A stretch of DNA of 64,000 nt. Origin: Pyrus communis. Its lineage: Eukaryota; Streptophyta; Magnoliopsida; Rosales; Rosaceae. The number at the start of each line of letters is the position of its first letter. The first letter of the stretch is position 1. Position numbers and translations under genes: made by a program. Location: assembly GCF_963583255.1 (NCBI RefSeq), contig NC_084815.1, positions 16,663,807-16,727,806 of the forward strand. The letters run 5' to 3'. This document shows, piece by piece, positions 35,128 to 47,232 of the stretch. The notes under the pieces were generated by a model that worked only from the letters and a program-made list of their open reading frames with translations, ran no database searches and was not told the origin of the DNA.

Positions 35128-35348
35128 AAAGGTGATCCTCTTCGGATCCTCTTTGTGAGGATCCTAGGGATCCTCCAATCATGTTCGTTCATCGTGCATC
35201 GTGCGGCCAGTTTTCGTAAAATATTGTTTATATTCAATTTTAAATACACAAAATTTCAATAATTTATTATCGTACAATATACGATGAACGAACGTAATTT
35301 AAGGATATCCGGAATCCTCATAAAGAAATTCAGAAATGATCCTAATTC
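35128..35348. mobile_element. MITE with 10-bp target duplication
   Basis: Inverted ends (GTGATCCTCTTCGGATCC on the left; the right end is a degraded complement ending ATGATCC) enclose an AT-rich centre. ATATTAAAGG flanks it on both sides (35118-35127 and 35349-35358). A 9-10 bp duplication is typical of Mutator-type elements. It is a diverged relative of the element at 17693-17905. Confidence 0.85.
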
Positions 35349-35358
35349 ATATTAAAGG

Positions 35359-36484
35359 GTTTCGAATTGTAAACTTAGCATTGATTCCTATTCGCTTTTG
35401 TCCCCGTCATTAGCGTATAGGTACGTGGATGGAAAAATAAAGACGAGTCTATTTTGGCCAGGAATAGAGAATCTCATCTTTACTTTACATACAAGTTGAT
35501 CATTATTCCCACACTGGATACCATTTCAAGAACATATTTCATTTTATTTTACTTTATCGTATAAGATCTTTTAAGTTTGTGTTCATCTAGGTATTCTTTT
35601 CTTGGACTTTAAAACTACTCATGATTTGCAATTACCATTCCCCAGCCTTAAACCTTAACTTTAGAATCAAAAATCGAAAAAGGAGCCAATACTGTCATCG
35701 ACGTTTGGCCACTTTACTCAACCCTAAAATGTATGATGTGATAGGCATATCTAATTTAAATTAGGAATCGTACTGAATTTCTCGATCATTTACCAAATGT
35801 CCGTTTGAAATTGCCGTGCTTTTTAAAAAAAATTTGTTTTTATTATGCTTTAAGAATATTCGGTTGCTAAATAAAACAGTTTAAAGTATGTATGGCCTCC
35901 TACAGCTCGTCCTTTTGTTCATCAAATTAGTTGGACAAATAAAACTTAATTACTTGCACATGTTAATTATATGTTGCCACACAACAGCAAATTTGGCTGC
36001 CCAGCATCATGGTACTAAATGTGGAACTGTTGCCTTGTGGGGGTCCGTTGTAGATTCCTGTGAGTTGTCTTTAGTTGGTCGGATTCTTCAGCAGCACACG
36101 AACGGCCTTACTACAGTGGCAGAGCGTCGTCCAGCCTTTGTGCTAAGTCACGAAGAGCGGCGACATGGGGCCACGCTAGGGTCTCCGTTCATCAGTCCAC
36201 TTTCAGGTATATATGGTGTTTCGTTTGTCTTGATTTCAGAATTTACAGTTATTGTATATTTTCTTGAGAGACTAAACAATGAACTTTTAAAAACATTAAG
36301 AGATTACAAACGTACGAGAAAATCATTGCGGGGGAAATTCCAGAAGGAATTGCAAGACCCTTCTTAGAGAATTAAATCTGGCTCTCGATGACCAAAGCCA
36401 CGTGCAGGAGTGGGAGAAAGTTTGGCCACTGATCTCCGATGTGTGAGTCAGTTTCTCTGAAAAAAGAGAGTTTATGATTAATTG
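35359..36484. other. Intergenic region with unassigned 159-codon ORF
   Basis: One ATG-started frame (35888-36367) gives 159 codons. Its product resembles no family I recognise: it has a hydrophobic start (LLQLVLLFIKLV), no clear domain and no visible neighbours. It may be a chance frame or part of an old transposon. The remainder is AT-rich without support for genes. Confidence 0.4.
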
Positions 36485-37071
36485 TGAAGCAAAAGCTTAC
36501 CAAAGGGACTTATTGGAGTTAGGCCAACCATGAAGGAGAGAGATTTCACCATGTGTCGTCATCTGTTGGATGGAGTAGGAAAAAATTATCCCAAGCATAT
36601 TATTGAATAAATAATATCTTGAAATTATCTTGTGAAATCCCTAGATTTGATTGTAATTCATTGCTTGATTGAGTTGGTCTTCAATTAGAAAGGTATAAAA
36701 ATAGGATTAGGGTATTACTCCTATCTTAGGCTTCTTGAGAGTTGAACTGCGCGTAGAACAAATGTGGCATCCCCTAATTGAAGCAAAAGCTTACCAAAGG
36801 GACTTATTGGAGTTAGGCCAACCATGAAGGAGAGAGATTTCACCATGTATCGTCATCCGTTGGATGGAGTAGGAAAAAATTATCCCAAGCATATTATTGA
36901 ATAAATAATATCTTGAAATTATCTTGTGAAATCCCTAGATTTGATTGTAATTCATTGCTTGATTGAGTTGGTCTTCAATTAGGAAAGTATAAAAACAGGA
37001 TTTGGGTATTACTCCTATCTTAGGCCTTCTTGAGAGTTGAACTGCGCGTAGAACAAATGTGGCATCCCCTA
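36485..37071 (+). repeat. 294-bp tandem duplication
   Basis: Two copies (36485-36778 and 36779-37071) both begin TGAAGCAAAAGCTTACC and end GTGGCATCCCCTA. They differ at only a few positions by eye. Each unit contains a TATA-like AGTATAAAAACAGG / GGTATAAAAATAGG near its end. The unit may be an LTR or promoter fragment; no termini or target duplication were seen. Confidence 0.9.
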
Positions 37072-38480
37072 TTTAATGAGGCATTCTTGTCACTTATGAG
37101 TAAAAGTTCAGGTGATGGCTTCAAGAGACAAATTTGTGTATGAAATTAAAATATTTTAAAGATGTTGTATGAAGTTGTAATTACACTAAAAACTTGAGAA
37201 GGTAAAATATAATCTATCAAAAAATAAAATATAATCATACTAATTTGGAGTGTTATTAATTTAGGTTGTTGATGGCAACTGACCGGTACATAGATATGTA
37301 TCACATGATGGCATGATGGGATCGTATTAAACAAGTTAAGAGCGTGTGAAAACTACTCTTAAAACTTCTTGTACCGTGCGTGTGATACTGCTATCCTTCA
37401 TAGGTCGTTGTTTGTATAAGTTTATCATACGATTGCCGGTCTCAAATTCTCAAATTTGGATAAAAAGAAGGAAGATTGCGTTAGGTGGTCGACATAAAGT
37501 ACTTTGTTTGCACGTCGAATCTTTATAATAATGAATCCTAAACGAAATTGTGCTAAAAGTAGGTTATCATTCGCAATCGATCTCACTTGATGAGATAATA
37601 CTTTGTACAAATTGTATGAGTAAACAAATCAAAATAACTAGAAATAGTATTTTTAGTTTTTTACCCATACCCAGCAAGGTTAACAAAAGCCATTTACCTG
37701 CGTCAGTTTCCCTGGTCAGAGGCGCAATGAAGAATGTTTGCTTTCTTAACACCAATTCAACGCCGGCCGATACAAAAAGAGGTGATTTATGCTACAAATC
37801 AGTCGTAGGCACGACTAGAATTATTTTTTTGGACAAACTATTAAAACATAAACGTTCCCAACATCTTGACTTGACTACATAAATGTATTATCAAATTATT
37901 AAAATACTAAATTTACACAACACACATAAATGTAGGGAATTGTTATTAGCATTTCGAAAATCTCATTCTACATTCCAAACTTTCTATTTTAGGAAAGAAA
38001 AATACACTTGTGAGAAGTGTAGAATAAAATTTTTGAAGTGTCAATAACTCTTCCCTAAATGTATTATCGAATTATTTGAAGTGCAAATAATAAAACGAAT
38101 ATAAGTGGTGCAAGTTGTAGAGTAAACCAGTTTGTGGCATACATTAACGAATAAAACAATTAACATACTTGCTAAATGAGATGTATACTTTTGGTCTTTA
38201 ATTCATCCAATCAAACGCTATTGAATAAGTTATTCGCTTTTTAAATGGAGGGCAAAAATGTTTTGAACAAAGATCGCGAAAGAATTTAACTAGGACCACT
38301 TAAAAGGAAAATTGAAAGTTCCAAACAAGTACGCGTTGGCCTTTTCAAGCCAGCTTTTTCTCACAACAGTCTTGAAAACTATCGGGAATCGGACCCAAAT
38401 TTCCAAATGTACGAAATTCGAAAGGCAAGTTCCAACCCTACCTTTTCAAAGTCTCTCCAAATTTTAATTATTTTCTAAGA
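37072..38480. other. Intergenic region upstream of zinc-ribbon gene
   Basis: No supportable gene. Short frames lie on both strands, none with recognisable domains. Near 37940-38045 an imperfect inverted repeat (AATTGTTATTAGCATTTCG...CATTC / GAATAAAATTTTTGAAGTGTCAATAACTCTT) spans about 105 bp and could be a small MITE. Confidence 0.5.
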
Positions 38481-38593
38481 AAAAATGTCAACTGTAATTA
38501 TTGTTTGAAAGCAAGGGAAAATTGTGGTAGTTTCAGAAACCTCTGTTCTTTCCACGGCCAAGTCCAAAGTCTTTATTCATAGCCTCTGGGGTA

Positions 38594-38710
38594 ATGAAGG
38601 TTTGTGGGTTTGGAAGCAAACTTGAATTGGGTTTGGTTGGCTTTCTGGTTTGTGGGTTTTCGTTTTCGATGCTAAATAATATCTGGAAGGGCCTAAAGTT
38701 CAGTACTTGA
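38594..38710 (+). promoter_or_regulatory. Upstream ORF in 5' leader of zinc-ribbon/XLG-like gene
   Basis: A 38-codon frame starts at ATG 38594 (hydrophobic, rich in Gly, Leu, Val and Phe) and ends TGA at 38710, inside the likely leader exon that ends at 38735. A second uORF starts at 38725. If the intron 38736-38970 is removed, it crosses the splice junction and ends at TAG 39011-39013, overlapping the main start at 38994 in another frame. A repressive role is inferred from the layout only. Confidence 0.4.
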
Positions 38711-38993
38711 TCCTGCCAGAGCTGATGTTCTTGAGGTAGGTTTTTCGAATTTTGGTTCTTTTTTTAGTCTTTTCCGTGCTGTTTGGTTGCTGAGAAAATA
38801 AAATAACTAGGAAAGAAAATACAGTTTGACTTTTGGAAATTTGAATTGTTGTGCTTCCAAGTTTATCATCTTTTTATTCAGTTTCTTGCTTCTGTTTGTT
38901 TATGATTTATGAGAAGTTTAAGGTACTAATTTGATGTGATTCTGGGATTTTTGGCCATTGTTGTTTCCAGAGGCATTAGGTTTGAGGACAGTG

Positions 38994-41900
38994 ATGGATT
39001 TGAGGAGAGGTAGAGGAAAAGAGAGAGTTTTCGGAGATAGAAAGGTTAATTCGATTAGTGGTAGTTCATCAAGAACAGACAACAAAGAGGTTATGGTTGA
39101 TAATTATGGTAATAATGTTAGGGAAAGGGTTAATGGTTTAAGGTTTGAGCAAAGAGGTGCAGCTATAGAAACTGAGTTTGTTGAAAAATACAGTCGAATT
39201 TCGCAGTTCCCAATAGATAATTGGATGTCTGGAGATGAGATTGAAACGAACATGAGTAGGTCTATGTCTGTAAATTCAAGTGTAGGAGATGTTTCAGCCC
39301 ACTTACAGAATTTTGCTGGGTCAGTGAGAGCAAAAGGAAGTATGGACCAGTTTCGGGGTGTAGAAAGAGATTGGTTTGATGGGTTTTACGCGAGCTCCAG
39401 GGTCGGGGCTCAGCGTGGAAGAATCCCAACTTCTGCTTATCCTGACGAGAGGCCATCAAACTATAAGGTAGATTCTTTTGATGGTATGAGTGAAGTTGCA
39501 AATTTGGAACAGGATCGAGCGGAGCTTCTAAGGAAGTTGGATGAGCTGAAGCAGAAACTGAGCGGATCTTATGATGTGGTAGATAAACCGTGGGAACCGG
39601 TTCCTACGGAGAGGAGTAGGACCCCGCCTGATCCTTATGGTGACCGGTTAACTTATAATCTTTCCATGCAGCCTTACGCTGTGGACGAGCAGATGACAAG
39701 GCCCCCTTACTTAAACCATAGCCATGGACATGTTCCTTTTATGGGTTATCGTAACATGGATACGCCAAACTTCTATCCTCCTCAAAGGCATCCCTTGAAT
39801 GCAATTCCTGAATATGAGGATCCATCTCAGCAACAAATGAAACGGAGGCCTCCTCCTCATCTACTCCAGTACCCAAGACCACAATCTCATGAGTACTTTA
39901 TGGGGCAGCGCATGGAATTCAGTTCAAATCCACATGATAACACTTCTCACTCGCCTGCTTGCTCTTGTTTAGGATGCTACAACCAGAATCCGGTAGCTTC
40001 ACCCCAAGTCTCGCTTGATGATTTTGGGAATCAAAGGGTTCCAAAAGCTCCGGTTAGTTTGAATACCTACCAACAAGTCAAGCCACATGATTATAATCCC
40101 CGACATGCTAGTCCTCCTCCATTGCACACAAGATGGCAAAGCGACTTTGATTCAGAACCAAGAAGCACGATGGCAGTTAATAGGCGTGGACAAATCTTCC
40201 ATCCTGTAGCAGGAGGTGCCCCATTCATCACATGCTTTAGTTGCTTTGAAGTACTGAAACTTCCTAGAAAACTTAAGAATACCAATAATAATCAGTCAAA
40301 ACTGCGGTGTGGTTCCTGTTCAACTGTTATCTCACTTGAAATCAAGAGTAAAAAGCTCATTACTTCTGCTCCTAAAGATTCCAAGCAACAATCTTCTGAG
40401 GTTGATCAAAGTTCTAATGAGGCATTAAAAGGCAGCATTTCAAGTCCTCATGGTAGTCTGAATGCAGGTGACACCAGATCCTGCTGTGATGATTTAGATC
40501 ATTCTGATCATTACTTGCCATCCATAGAAACCAAAGACAATTTACTGACAGAAGCATTAAAAGGCAGCATTTCAAGTCTTCATGGTAGTCCGAATGCAGG
40601 TGACATCAAATCCCGCTGTGATGATTTAGATCATTCTGATCATAACTTGCCATCCATAGAAACCAAAGACAATTTACTGACAGAAGATCAGACACTGAAC
40701 GTGGATGAATCTGAGAAGAGGCAAGGTCTTACTTCAACATCTTCCATCTCTTCCAAGAAGGAGGAGGAGGAGGAGGAGGTGGAGATATCAGATTGTGTAA
40801 TCGCAAATAGAGATGTTCCTGACTCTGCTGAGTTGCCAAAAAAAGATTCATTTTCTCCAAAGCGTCCAGGTTTGCCTCTTTGGGAGCAGTCTGATAGTCC
40901 TAAACGTACAGTAAGCGGAGATGAGAAGGGAAATGATTGTGACTGCAAGAACCAAGACAAGGCACTCTTTAGAAAGATCACTTCTCCACAGAATTCTGTG
41001 AAAGATAGTTCGGTGGAAACTGACGTAGATGTTTCTTACAATGAATATCTCAACACCAACATTTCTCAAGACTCCGCAGAGGGAAGAAATGAACAAGATC
41101 ACCCCAAAATCGGCAAGGGTGCTGATTCCTTCTTAGTGGGTCTCATCAAAAGGAGCTTTAAAGATTTCTCAAAATCTAATCAAGCTGTGGAGAAAACAAG
41201 GCCTACTGTTTTTATTAATGGGCAACCTATACCGGATCATGTCGTTAAGAAAGCTGAAAAGCTCGCCGGCCCGATTCAACCTGGAGATTATTGGTAAGTC
41301 TGCGTGTTGCCTCCCAAGTTAAGTGTATGACATATCTAAATTCCTTTAGCTAAAAGACTAACTTGTTTCGTGTCTGCATTTTTAACTAGGTATGACTTCA
41401 GAGCCGGATTCTGGGGTGTGATGGGCCAAACTTGCCTTGGCATAATTCCTGTGAGAACAATGAAATTTTGATTTGCAAATTTCCTTGTACATGGTTCATG
41501 TGGAATTATAAATAAAGCATTCATGTTGTCTTGCAGCCTTTTATTGAAGAATTCTATTACCCCATTCCAACAAGTTGTGCTGCTGGCAATACCAGTGTCT
41601 ACGTAAATGGGAGAGAGCTACATCAGAGAGATTTGGACCTACTTGCAAGCAGAGGACTACCAACTACAAGGGATAAATTTTATACCGTCGAAATGTCTGG
41701 GAGAGTTGTGGATGAGGACTTAGGGAAAGAGTTAAAAAGCCTTGGCAAACTTGCCCCCTCGTAAGTCCTTGTTCATATTTAAGTTTGATTACAGTCGCAT
41801 GTTGATTATTGTCTTCTTTTTAAGATTCCAACGTAAAGAAAAATGCACAATTGATATCAAAAACCATTTGGCTTGATCCTTACTTGGCTATTGCCCTGTG

Positions 41901-42155
41901 TCTGCGAGTGTAAACTAAGATTACTGTCATTTTGTTGCTTTGCATTTATTCATTGCTTTTCTTTTACTATAACCACCATTTGCTAATATATCAACCTTCA
42001 TAAGTAAAGATGTTTTTGTATCAGCTTGCCTGTTTTATTTTCATTTAGTTATCTGTATTCTTATTGATTCATTCATGACCGTTGACGTTTTATTGGACAG
42101 AGTTGAGAAGGCAAAGCGGGGATTCGGCATGAAAGTCCCCAGAATGGTTGTGTGA
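38994..42155 (+). CDS. Zinc-ribbon (DUF3133) protein with C-terminal XLG-like domain
   Basis: Exons 38994-41293, 41390-41450, 41537-41760 and 42101-42155 join with GT-AG sites and intact phase to 2,640 bp, about 879 residues. A leader exon ends at 38735 (GAG|GTAGGT), and its intron ends at 38970. The start at 38994 (MDLRRGRGKERVF) is the first ATG of the long exon. The long N-terminal half is Pro/Ser-rich and has CSCLGC near residue 321. A zinc ribbon follows at about 405-455 (ITCFSCFEVL...LRCGSCSTVI), typical of the EDR4-like/DUF3133 family. A 44-residue tandem repeat starting EALKGSISS follows, then an acidic Glu run near 590. The C-terminus, about 737-870 (VFINGQPIP, GDYWYDFRAGFWG, VYVNGRELHQRDLDLL), resembles the N-terminal region of extra-large G proteins. 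No GTPase domain is present. The molecular role is not established here. Confidence 0.92.
40422..40685 (+). repeat. 132-bp in-frame tandem duplication inside exon
   Basis: The unit starting GCATTAAAAGGCAGC occurs at 40422-40553 and 40554-40685. It preserves frame (44 codons) and differs at a few sites. It duplicates an acidic Ser/Asp/His stretch (DDLDHSDH) after the zinc ribbon. Confidence 0.92.
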
Positions 42156-43404
42156 ACATTCACTTTTGCGGCTTCCATTTCCTGATTTAAATTTCGTGTG
42201 TTGTTGATACTTTAAAGATGATGGTGACAGGTCAATCACCAATTGCATTCTTGGCGTGTTCTTAGATCCTAGGTGTTTGTTAGTTCATACGTTTGTATCT
42301 CTGCGAGTGTAGGTGACTTGTTCAATTATGTTGTAGGCATTTTGAAATTGATGCAGCAATTGTCCCTTTTTTTTTTTTATCTTCTTGTATTTGTACAATA
42401 CAATTCTTCTGTACTATCGACGTGCTTGTCCGTACATTCGGATTTCGCTTTATCGAGCCTCGTTGTCCCGGCGAGATTGCTGCTGCGTTATACATTGAAA
42501 GGTACAGAACATATTGCACTTATGTAAACCAGTTTTTGTCAAGCCTCAACCAAGTAGATTTCAACTTTTCATCTTAAATAAGCGTCTGATATGCGTACTG
42601 GTTTCTGATTCTGTCAAAGTTAGGGTGGTTTTTTTTTTTTCTATAAAATAAAAAAATAAATATTTGAGGAGGGAAATTTTGGATCTGATTGAAATGGAAT
42701 CCTACCTTCTAGTGAGTATTTGCAATCTAATGCCCATGACAAGCCAAGATCTCGCTATGATATGCCAATGATGTTGTGACAAGTCAACGACATATCTATG
42801 GCATGCCAATCCTCACAAGTTGTCGATAGAAAGCATGTCATTGACATGTAATAGGCCATCCTATTCTCGCTCCATATCAATAACGAGGCTCGTCATAGAG
42901 AAAGTCTTAGGTCCAGAAGTTAGTCCATCTCATTCGTCCGGCCTAGACTAAAAAAATCTCACATTGCACACAACTTCTGCTTTGAGGCTCATCGTTATTT
43001 CATGTTTTGCCTCCACCCCTCTCACACCCTCCAAATTAGAGGTGCTGTACCATGACTTTCTTACCTAATTAGTTTTATTGGAGTCAACCAAATAATAAAT
43101 ATATCTTAATCAAGCTTGTATTACCTAATTAGTTGATCAAGTGAGCCTTAAATTGGATCAAGGAGTTGGTGGAGTGGTGCTTTCAAATACATGATTTTTG
43201 AAGATTTAATGATATTAGACAACAATTCAACATCAGAATACCAAACATCTCTACGTTTCGAAATACCAAAACAGCAATTAACACACACACATTCTATTGT
43301 AAATCATCCGAGTTGTATTTGAGACGGTGAGTCTTTGAACTATTGATGTATAAATAACAAATTGAAGATCGATTGGCTATTTTTTATTATAAAAATATTA
43401 AAAT
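42156..43404. other. 3' UTR and intergenic region before the outer Copia
   Basis: The first few hundred bases are the likely 3' UTR of the upstream gene. After that no gene was seen. Short similar phrases (GCCAATGATGTTGTGACAAG, GACATATCTATGGCATGCC) recur near 42730-42860 in diverged form. Confidence 0.5.
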
Positions 43405-43674
43405 TGTTGCAGTTCTATTAGATTAGGAATGTGATTGTGTAAATCCTTGTAGATATGGGAATGTATCTTATATTCCTATTAGGAGTAGATTACCTATTAA
43501 ATGTTGTAATCCTAAAAGGAAATGTTTTACCTATCCTACTACTATAAATAGAGGCACAATGGGGTGGAATAGAACACACCCACAATTACACATCTCTCTC
43601 TTCTCTCTACTATTGCCGCACCTTTCTCTCTCTCTATGGCCTCCATAATTGTTCAGTAAATTATGCCTACAACA
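43405..43674 (+). mobile_element. Outer Copia element, 5' LTR
   Basis: The 270-bp LTR begins TGTTGCAGTTCTATTAG and ends TGCCTACAACA. It has a TATA-like CTACTATAAATAG near 43546. Its partner is 58759-59028, and the two differ at about a dozen sites by eye (roughly 4-5%). Flanking AAAAT (43400-43404 and 59029-59033) is a perfect target duplication. Confidence 0.95.
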
Positions 43675-43690
43675 CGTTATCAGCATGCTC
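43675..43690 (+). other. Putative primer-binding site of outer Copia
   Basis: CGTTATCAGCATGCT directly follows the 5' LTR. It is the same unusual site as at 3273 apart from a C-to-T change within a CpG-like context. It does not match the common TGGTATCAGAGC type. Confidence 0.5.
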
Positions 43691-46600
43691 TTGACACTAC
43701 GCTAAAGAGAGTTTCTTCTTCAATCAGGGGAGTATTACGTTTTAATCATTCTTTTTATGATTAATTTACTATTTTATTAAATTGATCCACATGCTATTGA
43801 TTCAATTTAATTTTTCTGTGTTGAACGTGATACAACACATTGGAGATACAATTCTAGCTTTCCGAGAAGGATCTTCTACAAATTCAAAGGCTTTTGTCGT
43901 TTTTTGCTAATCATGTATGCTTGAAATAAGAGAAGATATTTGAAAAGTCCACGAAGCATGAAAACATTCCCCCATGATGCATGAACCCCCATATGTTTAC
44001 ATTTTCCTTCCAATATATATATTGTATATGTTCATATATTTTTCAATATATATATATATATATATATTTGTTTCATGCATCGCACAATTAAATTGTTATG
44101 TGGAATTTGTGAGTCAAATTATATAAAATAAATTAGAAGTATATTTAGGGTTTCCTCAACCCTAAGGGATTTTGAAAACTATATGGGAATTGGACAGGTA
44201 CGGCACACCATCGCACCATCACTGTGCACACAGACACCAAGCTTCGGCTTAGGGAAAATATGGTGGGCACACATCCCTTCTCTCGTTTGCACTATGGCTT
44301 GCAGCCATCCAACCCAGCCCAGATTGACTGGGATCTATTCCCTGCGTGTTGCAACCTTTAAGGTTACTAGGTTTTGTGTTGCCAGGCCTGCAGCTTGCTC
44401 CTCGGCCCACAACAAACTGACGCCAGCCATATGGCTGGGCTTCTCTTGCCAAGGACCATGGCCCTAGGGTCTCTCTATGTGCTAACCCACAAGCCAGCTA
44501 GGCTTGTCCCCGTGCCACCCCACCCAGGCCCGTGGCATGCAGCCACCATGAGATTGCTTTCCTGCAGCTAACCCGAGCTTTTTGCTCACGGCACTAAGCC
44601 CAAATTATTTTGGGGCTATATTTTTCGACCAATAATATTATTTTGCTTCTACAATCGACCCGATATGGCCCGATTTATTGAATTAATTAAAAGTGACTTG
44701 CAATCCATTAATCTGATAGTGAATCCAAAATTATTGACCTGAAGATCACTTTTGGACATTAACGATTCAATAATTTATTTTTATACTTTGAACCATCACA
44801 TACTTTCATAGTAATGAAGCTCTCACACTTGAGTTCCTGAAGAAACTCAAAACCACTATACTTAAATCAGCATATTGCATTCTGTGTTTCTTATAGGAAC
44901 CTCTCATTATGAACTAAGTGTTCATAAAACTAAATTGAACATGTCGTTTCAAATTTAGTGCCTTTGAAACTCGAAGTTTTCATAAAACAATACACCCATG
45001 AAAACCCGATGTTTTTCATGAAAACCATGTCTTAGCACTCGAATGTTCTAACTTGATGCTTATGGTTGATTCATTCCCATAACACTAATCACAATCTAGT
45101 TCCCTCCAATTCAGTGGATTGTCGAACTGTAACAAGTTCGATTTTCCTGATTTGGATGTTTCTAATAGAAACCACTTTATGTGGGGTATAAGACATGAAT
45201 CTCCACTTGACTATCAAGAAGTTGAGAAACCATTGAAGCCAACAATGGCAAGTAAGAGCTGAATAAGCCTCCACCATGATCTTCATTCGAAGACTTATGC
45301 CCGAAGCATTATCAATGGAAATACCTCCCGAACGAGGATCCCATGGCTCTTTGGCTCGCTCATACGGACCGTGTGATCATGCGACATATTGCCCAAATCA
45401 CACCATGATTACGTTCATGAATGAGTACAATTCTGAAGTTTATAAATCCGATTTTGACTGGAGAATATTTTTCTCGTCCTTCCATGCTTCTAACTCGCCC
45501 CTGAAGTAGTAGTGTAGAAAGTAGAAGTTTACCAGATTCTCGGATCTGATTACTACCACAAACATATGATAGAATCAGGGCCTGCCAAGGTGTGGCATCA
45601 TGCCTGAAGCGTGATCCTTGGCACCTAAAACCTAAAACCTAAAACTTCAAGAATAAGGGATAATATTCTTGAACCTTAACCCTGCAGAATCTTCTTCCGT
45701 CTTGATGGAATAGATCATTGGTTATGCACCTGTTCGTGCTCCTACCAATGTTAAGGAGTACCATTCTAGTAGTCAATATGTGAGACTAATTTTTGCTCCA
45801 CCAAACACCATTCGAATAGCATAATTTTGACATGGATGGCCTTATTGGCCGAATCCACCATAATAACTTTGGTTTACTTTGAAAACATTTTTCCATGTTC
45901 TTGGATTCAAGCTTGGTGTTTGTTTTACTTATGGATAATCTTATTGAAATTGTCCTCGAATATGAGTTAATTGAATCATGTTTCTTAATACATGTGACCG
46001 ATTCAATTAAACACGTGATTAGGTTGGAATGTGGGAAAGTTAGTTGTCTGGATGAATGCGTACTACGCACACTAACTTTACACCTAAATCATATCTCTAA
46101 CAACGACTTCAGGTGTATCCAACCTGATTAAGAGCATTTGGCACGCTCCTCGTTGTATGGTACTGAATTACCATTTAAGGGACCTTAAATTCTCCCTGAC
46201 GTTGAGTTTTTAAGGATATTCGAGATGACAATGATCATAAATGAAACCATTGAAGAAAATAGAGTGAAATATCAAGTTTGCACCACCTCCAAAAATGAGC
46301 ATGAAGCTTTGATTTAGGGCCAATGAGTTGTCTCCCAACTGAGAATACACCACATGTGGCTGGCCTAAAGCCTGATGATTGAGCAGTTTACTTGCTTTGG
46401 CATGACCTTTTAGGACAATTAGATCGAACAATGATGCTACAATGCATCTCCTTATCTGAAGTAAGGATATTGTGCCTACAAGCACATTTTGCCAAGCATG
46501 CTGATTAGGGAAATTGATTTTTTATATCATTCCTCGCAAAGATGCGACACGACTCTCTTTTCACAGTGGATTCAAGGGAATATATGTGGACTAATCCAAC

Positions 46601-47232
46601 CAAAATGCGGACCATATAAATACTTATGGTTTTGGTTGATGAATCGACAAACTGGTCACATGTTTGTCCACACACAATGCTGGTAAACCTCATGGCCGAT
46701 TATGGGTTCCCCATCCTACTTATCCCTTAAGGTCCAGGAGACTGGATAATGTCGGAGAGTTTATATCGAAGGTTTTCGATAAAGTATTGCATGTCATTTT
46801 GGGTTTCTAATTTGAACATCGAATTCCCATGTTCACCCCAAATAGACTCGCCTAGTGATCATAAAGCGCAATTTAAATGATCACCCGAATTTTGGTAAAC
46901 GTATCAAGTTTTCGGTTTCTGCCTAAGGCTATGTAATCCTTGTATGCAGTTATGTTGGTCCGTCTTAAGGCTCATTGCCACCCTATCTATATGATGTTAC
47001 AGTTGGTTACTGTGTACGAACCTGACGATTTTCATATTTACGCATTTGGGTGAGCATTCCGTGTGTCAAGTTGCGCCGCCGTAATGTACCACCATGGGTC
47101 TTCAAAGAAGGATGTGTATCTTTTGTCAATCATGATTCTCCTTCACACTAGCTCTTTTCGAGCCCTTGCATACGATCTTTTTACAGGTTGTCACTTTAAT
47201 AGACAGTTTTCCCGCCGTTAGGGGGAGATAAG
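43691..47232 (+). pseudogene. Outer Copia, leader, gag and integrase remnants (5' part)
   Basis: This is a heavily decayed coding region. A block with unusually high GC (about 44180-44600) full of CAGCC and GGCTTG phrases sits in the leader or gag area and has no family match. Integrase is recognisable from about 46490: IQGNICGLIQPKCGPYKYL, then RLDNVGEFISKVFD near 46739. Stops are frequent. At 47218-47232 the frame reads FPPLGGDK, a conserved spot in this Copia lineage. The young nested element is inserted there, and the polyprotein resumes at 56292. Confidence 0.8.

Noticed and set aside
35888..36367. 159-codon ATG-started frame
   Set aside because: No recognisable domain, no splice context and no repeat partner. 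It is kept only as an unassigned ORF in the gap description and not called as a gene.
44183..44467. 94-codon frame in the GC-rich block
   Set aside because: High GC lowers stop frequency and overlapping frames are open on both strands. It is inside the outer retroelement.
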